DNA from: Polytrichum commune | Taxonomy: Eukaryota > Streptophyta > Polytrichopsida > Polytrichales > Polytrichaceae | Length of the DNA stretch: 64,000 nucleotides | Assembly (NCBI GenBank): GCA_950295325.1 | Contig: OX485809.1 | Location: forward strand, 2,916,001-2,980,000 | Reading direction: 5' to 3' | Shown here: in pieces, positions 34,631-46,916 of the stretch | Position numbering within the stretch: position 1 is the first letter of the stretch | How the letters are laid out: each line of letters opens with the position of its first letter | The notes under the pieces: generated by a model | What the model was told of the DNA's origin: nothing | What the model saw: only the letters and a program-made list of their open reading frames with translations | Database searches by the model: none | Program-made: the position numbers and the translations under genes

Positions 34631-35394
34631 GGCCCACAATCCTAAGGTAGATCTTAAGACACCTGATTGTGGACCTTTATCATGATTGAGCCCTATAAAT
34701 TCTTGCCTAAAATGACCTTGGTTCAAACATGAGAGCCTAGTATTTATTTTGGACACGCCTATATTTGACACTTTAAAAAATTGTATGGTGTCCAAAAACG
34801 ATATATCGAGCCATGTTGGAAACTTTTTTCAATTACTAGCAAGTCCAACATTAATTATGATAATCAATTAACAACAATTGTGCTCAAAACACAATTTAAC
34901 AAATGAGTATAGTGTCGTTGTCATACATATGAGATATTTCCTTGTGTTGTAGGTATCAAGCATTGCATCTTGAATTTCCATGCCCTCGCATTGGTCCACA
35001 TCTTGTGCACGCTCCCAACTCTACACACAAGTTGGTTCATTGGATAAAATCGAGAATTGTCTCACATGGTTAATAATTGTCAATTATGAAGGTTGACATT
35101 CCTAGTTTCATAATAAGAGGATCGGATGAAAAATTTGAAATTTAAGTATATTTGGACAATCCACTTGTCCAAAAATAATAAAGGATGTGCACATGTGGGA
35201 TAATAACATCAAATAACAACAACAACAAAAGCAACAACACAACAATCACAACTTCGAATGTTTTTATTTCACATTCACCAACCACCATATTTGTGTAGTT
35301 GCGAACTAGTGTACTACATATTGGCAATTGGAATTATCCAAAATTCATGCATAAACCCAAATAAACTTAGATCCTAATTAAGAGTTTGGAAGAG

Positions 35395-35600
35395 ATCAAA
35401 GTGAAGATTCTCTTTCTTCTTATACAATCACATAGATTATATCAATCGTGTCGACTATTGAACCTATAGAATGGTTGAATTTATTTTGAGCACATCGTAC
35501 AATCTCATTGTATCAACACACCTCCTCTGGATGTCCATTCTTAACTACGAAGCTTGCCATATCAGACCACTCAAACATAGGTGTCCAATTAAGAACAAGA
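35395..35600 (+). repeat. Dispersed repeat family D, copy 5
   Basis: GTGAAGATTCTCTTTCTTCT, GACTATTGAACCTATAGAAT and ACCACTCAAACATAGGTGTC appear in family order. A sixth fragment, holding only the last part, lies at 35885-35970. Confidence 0.6.
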
Positions 35601-35723
35601 ACTATACAAGGCCCACATTCCTTATGACGTATACATGAGAAGTGTTCAAGGCTTGTATGAAGTAAGCATCTAGAATTTCTTGAAAAAAATTCATCCTAGC
35701 CTCGCTCGCATTGGGCTACCACA

Positions 35724-35880
35724 CATAACATTACCAAGCAATGTGCAAATTATTATGCGGGCGCTGAGAATATAACCATGGGATGCGTAAAAACTTGCAC
35801 ATGGACTGACTCAAATTCAAATCGATTTCCCAACATCCTGGTTATATTCTCAGGGCCCACAACTGCTTAGTAATGTTATG
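35724..35880. mobile_element. Diverged MITE related to family M
   Basis: Inverted ends CATAACATTAC(C/T)AAGCA and an inner CTGAGAATATAACCA on both arms give a 157-bp palindromic element. Length and layout match family M (CATAACATT..., then GGGACTGA-AATAT), suggesting a distant member. Confidence 0.6.
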
Positions 35881-36300
35881 CAATGTCACATAATAGTCTT
35901 GTTGGTGTCCATTCTTAACTTCAAACCTTGCCATATAACTCACCACTTAAACATAGGTGTCCAATTAAGAGCAATGGCAACACAAGGTATGTCCCCACAT
36001 GCCTCATGCATACATGAGAGAAGCTCCTACGGCGTGTGTTAAGTAGCATCTCTTGAATAATTTCCATCCTGGGAAGCTCGTGACATTGGGCTGCCACATC
36101 ATAGTCAGTTTAGAAATAAATTGTATGTCTGAAGTTAGAAGAAAGTAGCCATAGCTGCCACACAAGTGCAACAAGCGGCAACAAAAGGGTGAGACACACA
36201 ACAACATGCAGACAACAAAATGACCTAAAATGTGGATGCTCTTGCCTATGGCGAATGACGATGTTGGCACACATCGCACCGCCACGCTTTTAGAGCATCG

Positions 36301-38929
36301 ATTTTAGCTTGCGTTACCTAATCGCCCCGAAAGCTCGCATCGATGCACGGCCACAGGAGGTTTGCAAGGATTATGGCGCACTCGCATGAGCTCAGAGATG
36401 ATTTTTTAGCTTGAGTCGACCGAGTTGCTTACATACAGTAGTGATGGTGGTAGGGATGTGTGTGATGATCGGGTGGGATGGGAATGCGTCTAGGAGGTGG
36501 AAATCTTCTTGACGGCAAGGGTTAGTCTATGTGGCCGATCGTCTTTCGAAGGTATGGTTTGAGTGATCGAGTGTGAGAATTGGAGGTTTCTGTTGATTCA
36601 TCGTGGCTTGGAAGAGGAGAGGAAGGCGAAGAAGTAGAATAAGAAACCCTACCTTCTTACTCTGTTTGGCGGGAGTGACGGGGGTGACGGGAGGGCAAGA
36701 AGAAGAAGAAGAGGAAGAGGAAGGAGCACGGTGTGGCGGAGGCGTGTAGAAGAGGAGACATTATTGCAAAGGGAGAAACGGCGGGGATAAAGATCGTTTG
36801 GAAGTTGGAGTGATTGTTAAGGTATGTGGGCGGAGAGGCCGATCTGGCTATGTTATTGAGCATCGCAAGGAGCCTTCGTGGTTTTCATTGGGGAGGTTTG
36901 AGAGAGTAGGCAGGTCGTGAGGATTGTGGAGGCATGCGCTCTTTTTCTATCAAAGCAACCTAGAGGGGGAAATGAAGGTGGTTCAAATCTTGCGAATTCT
37001 CCTTAGCTAGTCTTTGAATGCTGGTGAATGTTACAGTGCGTTAGAAATTCGGCAGATATTTAGTGTCGCGTCGTTGTATTTCTCTTGAAGGCGAGTTGAT
37101 TGAAGGTTAGGACGACAATCTTTCTTTCTCAAGATTGTCAAGGTTATTAATCTTGTCACTGCCTATCTTGGAGAGACTTGAAAAAAAGAATCTGTGGCTG
37201 TGATTCATTTTGATTTTGAGGAAAGTGAGACAATTTGAGAGTCACGAGAACGAGAGAGAGAAGGAGACAATCGAAATTCTCAACATTGAGCACCGCCAGG
37301 AGCCTTCGTGCTTTTTCTTTGGAGGTTTGAGAGAGCAGGCAGGTTGTGATAGCCTTGATAAACTCTTGATGACTGTGGAGGCATGCGCTCTTTTTGTTGT
37401 GAAAGAATAATTGGCGAATACTTGTTAACTTAGCTCGAGTCTTTAAGTACTGGTGAATCTCACGGTTGCGATGTTTCATAGGTTTGGAAATTCAGCAGGT
37501 ATTTATTTAGTGTCGCGTCAATGAATTTCTCTTGAAGACGAGTTGCTTCAAGGTTAGGACGACAATTCTTATTTTTTTTCATCAACACTGTCTAGGTTAA
37601 TAATCTTGTATTGTGGAGATACGTGGAGATACTTGAAAAAACAATTACCTTTGGCTTCGATTCTTTATGATTTAAAGAAAATGAGACAATTTGAGAGTCA
37701 CGAGAGAGAGGAGACAATCAAACTTTATTGTGGAGGTTTGAGAGAAAGTAGACTGGTTGTGAGAGTCTTATTAAGCTTGTGATTGTGGAGGCATGCGTTC
37801 TATTAATAAACGCAAGTTCGAGGGGGAATTGGAGATGGTTCGGCGGGGTTTAATTTTGCGAATACTCGTTAACTCGAGTCTTTGATTGCTGGTGAATGTT
37901 TAAAGTGCGTTTGAAGAAATTCGGCAGGTATTTAGTGTTGCGTCAATGAATTTGTCATGAAGAAGGTTGCTTAAAGGTCAGGGCGGCATTCTTTGTTTTC
38001 ATCAAGACTGTCTTGGTCAATAATCTTGTCAGTGCCCATCGTGGAGAGACTTAAATAAAGAAATCTGTGGCTTTGATTCTTTAAGATTTGAAGAAAGGGA
38101 GACAACTTGAGAGTCTCGCGAGAGAGTAGGATGTAATCGAAATTCTCAACATGTAGCGATTTATGTTACAGGTTTTGTCAAGAATGTAGATATCATGGAT
38201 TTTCAAGTAATAATCACGTGGGGCTCAGTCCTGAATGCAGAGAGAGGGTTTTAGATTCACAAACGTTTCCCTCTTGAGATCTTGGTTCCTTTAGGTAGTA
38301 CTTCTGCTGAATTTCATGTGCACGCGATCAATTCAGCTTGAAGTTGTTGATATTGTATTTACATAAATTTTCAGTATTGTGAAGAGTATTAGTGATCAGT
38401 GTTGTGTCCTGTTTAGAAGAAGCAGGTGAAGTGAATGAGGCACCTTTGACATGAATGTAGAAATTTGAGATTTTGTTCTGCTAGAACCAAGAAATTGCCT
38501 CACTGTTGTCGGAAAGGTGTTTAAGGTTTCTTTAACGAGAGGCTTGAAGGTATTGTTCAGGGTAAGTAGGCTGCCATTGTCTACGGTACTTATTATGTAA
38601 ATCTCTTCTAGGTTTGCCCGAAGTGAACGTTATCTGATGCAGAATGACTCTCATCATCCTTCGATTTCTCCTCTTCTTAAGATTCTTTTAGGCAGGATGT
38701 CAAACGATTAAACCTTGAGGGAGCATCTTTTCAAAGTAAAGGAATAGCAATTATCATCAGTTATTTTTCTCATACAACGTTTCTGAAGATGAACTGTTTA
38801 CTTTCTGTTACAACAACACATTCAGGTGTTTCTGTGTATCTTACCTGCAGGTTGTATAATTGAAATATAGAGGCTGCTTGAATTAGTTGCAACTGGGAAG
38901 AAGAGAAAGTAGCCAAGATTACATGTGCA
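36301..38929 (+). promoter_or_regulatory. Upstream region and probable 5' leader of the SAM-domain gene
   Basis: The sequence changes composition at about 36.3 kb and becomes GA-rich. It contains the 430-bp tandem triplication (separate entry). A probable 5'-UTR intron runs from GTAAGT at 38562 to TTACCTGCAG ending 38850, leaving about 79 untranslated bases before the ATG at 38930. The transcription start is not located. Small minus-strand ORFs in this region look incidental. Confidence 0.5.
36855..38155 (+). repeat. Tandem triplication of a roughly 430-bp unit upstream of a gene
   Basis: Three units start near 36855, 37286 and 37716. Shared landmarks in each are GGAGGTTTGAGAGAG (36893, 37321, 37732), GTGGAGGCATGCG, ATTTAGTGT(C/T)GCGTC, and GAGACAA(C)TTGAGAGTC near the end. 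The first and second landmarks are 428 and 411 bp apart. Units have diverged by indels and substitutions, so the triplication is not very recent. Confidence 0.82.
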
Positions 38930-41358
38930 ATGGCGAAAACCAAACGCAAGCAGCTGGCAGCACTTGCAGCAATAAAGGTTGGCTTCCCAGCGTCGAATGG
39001 TGTTAAAACAAAAAGTTTTCAGGATTTACATAACCAAGCTTCCACAAAAGAAACCCTTAAGGATACCTGTATTGAAAATTCACCCTCACCTGAAGTTCGA
39101 CAACAGCGAATCATAATTTGGATTCCCTCTTCGGATCCAACACCATCGCTGGTGAGTGTAAGAAAACGTGCCAAAATAGGCACACCCACTAGGAAGAGGA
39201 AACGCTCCAATGACAAGGGAGAAGGAAAATCATCGTCAGATACTGATGTGGGGCGTGTGTATCAAAAGGTTGCAAAGGTGAGTTCTGTCTAACTACCTTT
39301 GTCACCTATTGTGGATTTTGAAACACGGAAGGAGACTCACCAGTTGGGGGTGCATTCATGAGGAGCACTGTGAGGTTTGATTTGGTGATAGAGCTTGAAG
39401 GTATTAGCATGCACAAGTGGATGGTTGATATTTAATTCGCTTAAGAATTCTGGCATGATTATCTACAGCATGTCCACTAACTTTGTATCACTTTTCAGAT
39501 CATTTTCAAGCTTGACAACTGGAGGTTAGAGAAAAGCACTGAAGTAGCTGGACCTTCAAATGAAGGTCATGAGACTCCTCCTAGAGCAGCAAAAGCTTAT
39601 CGAAGGATGAAGTCAAGTCCTCATACTGGACCTAAGAAGGGATTGCTTTCAGTTTTGGTTGTAAACAATGAACCCTCATCCACTGCCGCAGCATTGGCTG
39701 ATGAAACTGGAGCACTGGATGAAAATGCAGGGCACTTGCATTTTAAATTGCCTTCAAATAGAAAGGGTGAGTTTGACAGGGTAGTTGAGGACAGTGGTGT
39801 GGCTAGGGAATCTTTGTCTGATGTCTCGAGAATACTGCGAAGGCCAAAGTTGTATTCAACAGTGAAGAGAAAGGCTGCTTCTCTTGGTGAGTGTGGGGCT
39901 GCTATTCAGGCTGCAAGAAGTCTTGAGCAAGGAGAGCCTAATGCAAGTAGGAAAAGGATATTCAATCCAACTAGGAAAGTTGTAATTGCATCTGAGAAAG
40001 AGGCAGATATCTCTCCTGGAGAAACACAGGGAAAAGGATCAGGTGGCTCCACCCGACAGAAATCAAAGGTTGCAAATGAGGCTCGCTCAAGTAAGCAACA
40101 AACAATGGCTATTGTTGAAGCCCCACAGGGGGTCTTTGTCTCAACACGGCAAAAATCCAGGAAGGCACAAGAGATGCTGAGGAGTCCTGAACAGTCACAG
40201 GCTGGTGCAGACATTGCAACAGGCAATTCCTACCATGATGACCAAGAAGGGGTCTCAAAATCAGCATCAAAGTCGAAAACTCTCTCGCCTGTAGCAGCCA
40301 CAGATTCTGCAGAGAACAGTCTGACTCTGCTAAGTTCTCCAAACCATTCAGGATCTCGGAAGAAGGTGGTGTCACTGGCTCACACGAGTATGTCTGGGCC
40401 TAAAGTTACCCAATCTTGTGCATGGAATGATAAGAAGTATCAGCAAACATCACCAGCCTCTTTAAGATTGGAAAAGCAAGTGGTTCCATCTCACACACTG
40501 AAGTTTCCATCAGGTAGGAGCATGACCCAGCAGCCTCAAACCACTCCTTTGACTTGTCTATCAAAAATTCCTTTGAGAAGTCGGGCTATTTTGAAAGAGG
40601 GCACTGCTGTATCTCGATGGCAGTCTGCTGCTTTGAGCTTGGGGCATGTAAATTCCAACAGGAAGATGCTATTGTCAGGCGAAGCAGAGCTCTTGGACCA
40701 CAAGTCTGGTGCCACCACCTTGAGAAATGGTGTAACTGCACATGCCGAAAGACTGAAAGCGGCTATCCTGAGTTTCCAAGGGAAGGTACCTGACCAACCA
40801 AATGAAAGAAATTTGTCTGCCTATAGAGTGCAGAATTGGAGTTTACGTCAGGGCCTACGACATGAAGCACCAAGCATGGCTATGATGAACAAACCAAAGG
40901 AAGGTTATAGCAGTGGCAACAGCCAGTTGAATCGAAGGGTTGGGTGGTCTGCAGCTTCTTTACATGGTTCAAATGGTGTAAGTAGAAGCATCAAATTTGT
41001 TGGGCCAACAGGGGTCATCAACAAGCTCCAACCCCGACTATCAGATGGTGTTCCCATGCTATCTTCTACTCCTATGGCTGCCAGCACAGTTCAAGGTCCC
41101 AAACAGGGTGGCAGTTGGTCAGTGGCCAACAATGTTGTAGATTCAGCTGCTAAAGTCAGATCTAAGCTACAGGAAGTAGGTGGCTTGACTGAATGGCTAG
41201 TGGAGTGTGGTCTTGGAGTGTTTGTAGGCTTGTTCCAAGATAGGAAGATTGGTGAAGGTGATTTGCTGCACTTGACAATGGGATCCCTTAAGGAGATGGG
41301 AGTCCATGCAGTAGGCCCACGTAGAAAACTTATCTCCATGATTGAGCATCTCTTATAA
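38930..41358 (+). CDS. SAM-domain protein
   Basis: Predicted join 38930-39277 and 39499-41358, with donor AAG|GTGAGT and acceptor TTTCAG at a phase-0 junction, giving about 735 residues. The start MAKTKRKQ is the first in-frame ATG after the 5'-UTR intron acceptor. The body is Ser/Lys-rich, with basic KRKRS patches near residues 90-95 that could be nuclear signals. Residues about 672-735 form a SAM (sterile alpha motif) domain: GGLTEWLVECGLGVFVGLF, then LLHLTMGSLKEMGVHAVGPR and RKLISMIEHLL, matching the family's L-x-L...F...L..L....L..G....G.R..I..I..L pattern. SAM domains mediate protein or RNA binding or polymerisation. Land plants have similar SAM proteins with ill-defined roles; I assign none. 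Confidence 0.88.
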
Positions 41359-44066
41359 TTTTGTTCTTGTATACTTTGTGCCAAATAGTTAGTATGAAAA
41401 ATGCTCCCCTTCAAACGAGCCAAATCGATAGCTTCAAGTTTAGAACTGCCTGACTCTAGCTACAAATCAGTCTAATTTCGCAATTTCAGGTGTTCTTGCA
41501 GTTCTGAAGTTCTACCCTTGAAGGATCATGATTGTGGATTCAAATTTCATATAGAACAGGTGTTGCAGCTGGCAACATTCAATGGAGTGCAGAAGTGTCT
41601 GATGTGGCTGAATTGTGCTCTCTGTTACGTTTCTCTTATTTGGCTGACAGTTTGATTTTTTCTGTAATGAACAACAGTCCCTGGAGTAATTTCAATGATT
41701 GTGATGGTTAAGGTTGACATATTTACAGTTGAAATACATTCAATGATAGCAAGGTTAGTAGTCACTATGTCAGTAGGTTTGTGCTCACCTCCTAAGACTG
41801 ATGAGTAGGGTGTTTGACGGGACTTTCGAATCTTAGTCATATAGGTGACGAAGTCCAAGTGTTGATTATTATTACAACCTTTAGCTATTTTGAAAGTTCA
41901 GCAGAAACTTTTTTTTATGTATTTAAGAATACTGTACTGTGACATTACTCTTCATGCTGTGAAAGGACAATATGCTAGAAATAATAGAGTGGAATTCCTT
42001 TATTGTGAGCCACATAATTTGCACTTGGCCATGTTCTTCGTAGACATAGATAAGATATGCAAAGCATAGGGGCAGGGAAGCTTAAAGATAGACAAATATA
42101 CCTCATGGGAAGCAACTAACTTAATTGTTGTGGAGATGCATCCATCCCAGGTGCAATGTGTTGCTTAGGGACAGGCTACATGCATACTGGACTTTTGTAC
42201 ACCTAAAAGTGCGATAAAGGAAGGTTTCGCTTGGTGAAGAAGACACATGCCCATCTATCCTGAGGTGTGCTTCAGGTGCCAGTCCAAAGTTGTTGTCCTT
42301 ATTCTTCTTCAGTGCAATCAGAATCGTCTGAGCAGGATATTGTGGGACCCGCTTCCAGGTAGAAAGTTCATTAAATCATTTAGGCCCATGGCCTTCCCCT
42401 CAAGAATTACTTACATCAGGCCTGTAGGAATGGTCCGTTGATATTATCCCGTATCAGCATACTGGGACGGTCTAAAAATATGGGTCGCTCGTGCAGAGAA
42501 ACTCAGGGAGGTATTTTATCTTGCTATCATTTGGAGTAGGGAGGAGTTTGGAATAGTAGATAAGTTTCTTGGTGCCCCCGTTGTGAAGAACACCCAGACA
42601 AAGTGATTCCTACAACCTGCCCCTAGATGTACCTTCTGTGTTCAGACATAAAAGAGGAATCTCTCACCCTTTGATCTGGTCAATTGCAGAAAGCAAGAAG
42701 ATAGGCAAATGGTAGGGCACCATATGAACCAGTCATCCACTGTAGAATGCAATACTCGCCTTGCGTGGGATATGATGTTGATGATGATGATGATGTGTAT
42801 TTGTTCTCTATTTACATGGTCAAACATTAGGAGATATTTGCACCCACTTCAACAAACCACTTGCACTGTAGGAGATATCTTATAGCGCGGGCTTCAAACA
42901 TGCTGCGCTGGGATGTGATGTAGTGGTTCAATGATTTCGATCATTGCATCACCTCTTCTGCAAACCAGATGGCAACAAGGCAAGCCTTCCCTCTCTGTTT
43001 CTGTGCCTTTGCCAAAGGGGAAGGGGGGAGGAGTCCCAGAATATTCAACACTGTTCACTGACTCACAGAATATTGGGGCTCATAGAATATTCAACACTAT
43101 CCACTCCCAGTCAGTCAATAGTCGCACTCTTGCATTAATAATAAACAGATTCGCTTCACTAAGTGACCTGGTATTATGAACTACTTGTAAGCTCATCTGA
43201 CTTGGGGACTGTAGCCATGGATAGAACTCTCAATACAAATGGATGATGCAGCTTCCAGGCTCCAGTAGATAACACAAGGCAGGTCAACAGGTTGAACAGC
43301 AGCAATGAGTCATTTACTCGCAACACCAGGGGAACGCTTTAGAAGAAAAAAGAAATGCTACTGGATAAATGCCAGTGCTTGCCACCTGAAATGCGTTGAA
43401 TGGTAGAGCAAAGGCTACCCAGCTGCAATCAAGAAGAACCAAATGTACACGTGCTATCATACTCTACCTAGAAAAGCCAAACACGCAAAAACCCACATAT
43501 CACTCTTTATGGTGAGAAAATCCAATCAACCAGAAGAACCTCACTATTGACCACCAAAGCAAACTAGGAGTTACAAACTTGCTCTCACACAGCCCTGTTG
43601 CTTCAGAATCGTCCAGCCAAGTTTTCAAATGCTCGAGCTCCACTGCGCACTGCTAACAGTACTCCATCATCCAATCTCGCGCTGTCGTCCACTTAGTGCT
43701 GCTGGCGTGATAAAACTGGCTCAGTATGCAATCTTCGTTGTCCTTGAACCAGATTCTTCAATCAGCTAGGGTGAATCGTTTCCATGTTCCCATGAGGTTT
43801 TGGAAGGTCGATGAGGCTTGATTCTTGAACAGAAGGCTTGCAAACAGGATCAAAAAAGCTACATTTTTCCCCCTTCTCGCCACAAGTTTTCACACAGAGG
43901 TCCAAAAACCAAAATCTCCGCTTCCTCGCCACAGGCTGGTAAACAACTTCCTCTAAGGGCCACCCCGTCTCCACAATACAATCCAAAATTCAAGTATGCA
44001 CACTTCATTCCACTTGAACAGGTATGGAGGCCCCATCATTGAACTTATCTTATGGACCACCCAGGT
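41359..44066. other. Convergent 3' flanks of SAM and NF-YA genes
   Basis: No further gene is recognisable. The left part is the 3' UTR side of the SAM gene and the right part (about 43.2-44.07 kb) that of NF-YA. Many plant NF-YA 3' UTRs carry a miR169 site; only an 8-base partial match (CAGCCAAG, 43616) was seen, so none is called. A (GAT)n run lies near 42,777-42,796. Confidence 0.5.
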
Positions 44067-46916
44067 TTAAGTGGCCACTGCAGTATGTTCAGATCCACCA
44101 GACACAAGATTGTTACCACCAGAACCCCCTTCCCCACCCTCATTTCCCCCAGGCAATGAGTGGAAAGCTGACGAGTGGTAGGATTGTGGAGGGTGAAGGT
44201 TGAGGTACGCATTATTCTGACCATGTGCCATCATTGATGCGTGATAGTTTACATTATCCCCTGGCCCACCTAACATATCCATTCCCGAGTGAGAAGCCTG
44301 TGTACTTGACCCATTGCCACCTTGAGAGGACTGACCCTCGTGAGACCCATGATTCCCATCAGAGCTGGACTTCTCTCCATCCTTGGCTTTTGTATTCAAA
44401 AACCGACCCCCACAACCCCTTGCTCTTCGTAAAGCATGTTGATGCCTTGATTCGTGCAAGTATGGCTGCAAAACACAATAGCCTCACATTAATACTGGCC
44501 GGGACAAAAATAACCACCAACATGCTCAATGCCAACTGAGGAAACAACAAGACAAGTTGGACCTGTCAATTCTCTCAGCTTATTTAAGTCAGCGTATAGT
44601 TCTAGTGGCTTGTGAATGTCAATTGTTTCTGAACCTTTGGATATTAATACCTAAATTAAGATAAGGTTGGTCTTATACGGATAAAGAGAAGCTCACTGCT
44701 TTAAAATCTAGCATAAGCAACTGCAATGTCCTCCGATGAAGACCTCTCTAATTGGAGAACAACACTCTCATCAATGATTCCTTCATTTTCTTGGACATGA
44801 CCAAAGTGGAATTACACCTAAACTACTGCAGAATCAGATTATTGTAAACACTTGTTCTCAACAGATAAGACAAATCCTCCCACGTCCAATTTAATTAGCC
44901 TATCCAACATAGAAATGCAGATCCAATAGCACCCAGAGTTCTGAGACCATTTATTAGAGAAACTGGCAAATGATCTACTGATTCAAACTTCTTTGTCTCT
45001 GACAGTGTCAGTCAATAAATAAACCTTTATAGGTGCTGTCAAAACATCCATACCTCCACTTAATTAAACCCACCCAAAAAGCAAGGGTGCAGGAACAATA
45101 AATAACTTGGATGGATTCCAAACTAAGAAGGAAATCAAGTCAAATAACAAAGAGTCACTCCTAGGGCAATTCCTCTCCCCCAACAATACCTTCCGAGACT
45201 TAATCAGCTTATTTTCAGACTCTGCTTTTGCTCGCGACTGTCGTCGCCTCAAAATTCCATGATACTGCTTAGCATTGACATACACAGGCTCCTCCTCCAT
45301 CATTTCCGAAGGGAGAGGCATGCGTGCCTGCTGAACCCCTAGCATATGCGGATGTATCTGTACAGAAACAGATGATCACTCTTGTCACAATCACAGTACC
45401 TCAAAAATCAATCACAAGTACACATTCTGCAATTTCATGCAGAGAATTAGCTAAATATAGATAACGACCACCCTAAAAGAATCACTGATATCAATCCAGG
45501 TTGCTGCCAGTGCTCACCACTGCTTGCGCACCATAGGCTGCAACAATACCTCCAAAGTATGGATCTGCAAATGGATATTGAGCTCGAGCCTGCGCAAATT
45601 GCAGGAGTATGAGTCCATTGGCTGTCCAATACACTGATGTTACCCCCCCCCCCCCCCACCTTTTTGAGCAGACTAACAAACATCCTAAAATAACTATTCA
45701 CTGACACCACCCTACTGAAGTTTCTCTACAACATCCACGATAATCCTAGATGGAACTCTCTATCCACACAAACCAAACATGATCATGGAATCCATACACA
45801 CTAAAATAGAACGCAGAACAATTCGTAAACACGGACCATCGAGTGGCCGAGCTCAAGTTGAGTGGTTGGTAGCAGGTATTCCCCTGAAGCAGACACTCCC
45901 AAAGGCGGTCGCTGCTGAGACTCCTCAACCCCCGCAGTTGCATATCCTGGATGATCACCAAACATACCAGGTCATCAATACACCATCAGAAAGATCCCCC
46001 CTATCGAACTGCATAATTCCCTACCGAGCTGACAGAACAGGGCTCAAAGGGGGACAAGACTGTTCATAATACGCAGAGGCAGCTCCGTCTCTGAAATATA
46101 CACCTCTAGGGTAAGACACCACCATCATCCTGGGCCTCTCGGCAACTCCGAGAACCTCCAGTGCTAATGGAGGACCGCTAGGGTAAGACATCCCGCAAAG
46201 ATAGATTTCCGTGCTGGTACGAGGTTTGAACACACTTCCAGAGCCACAATCGGGCATCCGAGACATCCTTCTTCTTCATGGAAGATGAGGGAAATGGCGT
46301 GCAGCACATCCACCTATCATCATCATTATCATCACAACATACGTCTCGCACCCTCATCATACTGGCATCAGGTCAAACATATATCTCTGTGCGCCTGCGG
46401 CAGCTTCCATTCCACAGAAATTCCGATGCATCCGACCCAAAAAGAAAGAAGAGCGCCCAAGATTCGTGATGGTGGCCACATCTATGCACTTTAAACTTTA
46501 GAGACTAGCTTCATTCACATGGAAGCAGGCTCGTAAAATAACGGAGGAGGTCAGGAATCCCGTTTTGGCAGCTCAGCCTGCCGATATAATAAGAAGGACC
46601 AAGCGAATTGTCCCCAGACTCCCCGAATTCCACCCCCCACAGACATTATAATCCAAGCACGAAGCGAGTGGGAGTCCAGTAGAGGGCCACAGAACCGCCT
46701 ACCCGGTTGCGGAGGCATAGCCTGCATTGTTGGAGGCACGGCCTCGGTGTCAGCAGTAGCCGGTGCTGCTGTCTGCGGCGGCGCCTGCATGGGAGATGCA
46801 AAGCTTATTAAATGCTCCTCCTCCTCCTTGTCCCTTGATTGCACAAACCAGTCGCCAACCGCGGCTGCTCCCCCACCCCCTGCTAAGTGTTTGTCGTCCC
46901 CCACGCTCCGGTGCAT
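44067..46916 (-). CDS. NF-YA subunit of CCAAT-binding factor
   Basis: Predicted minus-strand join 46916-46703, 45946-45837, 45589-45518, 45357-45190, 44465-44067, all GT-AG with matching phases, about 320 residues. The Met ([10 protein letters not shown]) is tentative: an in-frame upstream Met at 46982 adds 22 residues. The protein has a proline-rich N-terminus, [15 protein letters not shown] and [14 protein letters not shown] (typical of plant NF-YAs), then the NF-YB/NF-YC interaction helix [20 protein letters not shown]. After a short linker comes the DNA-binding segment [19 protein letters not shown], including RHQHA and RGCGGRF. The tail is Gly/Ser/Asn-rich. The trimer binds CCAAT promoter elements in the nucleus. 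One donor is the less usual ATG|GTCCGT; otherwise all borders are normal. Confidence 0.9.

Larger units (their letters stand above)
33534..36300. other. Intergenic, repeats only
   Basis: Holds repeat D copies 4-6 and a diverged family-M element. The plus ORF 33964-34206 and others show no motif. Two small (CAA)n and AT runs are present near 35,215. Confidence 0.5.

Noticed and set aside
43613-43640. Possible miR169 site in the NF-YA 3' UTR (CAGCCAAG)
   Set aside because: Only eight bases match the expected complementarity; the rest of the site diverges.
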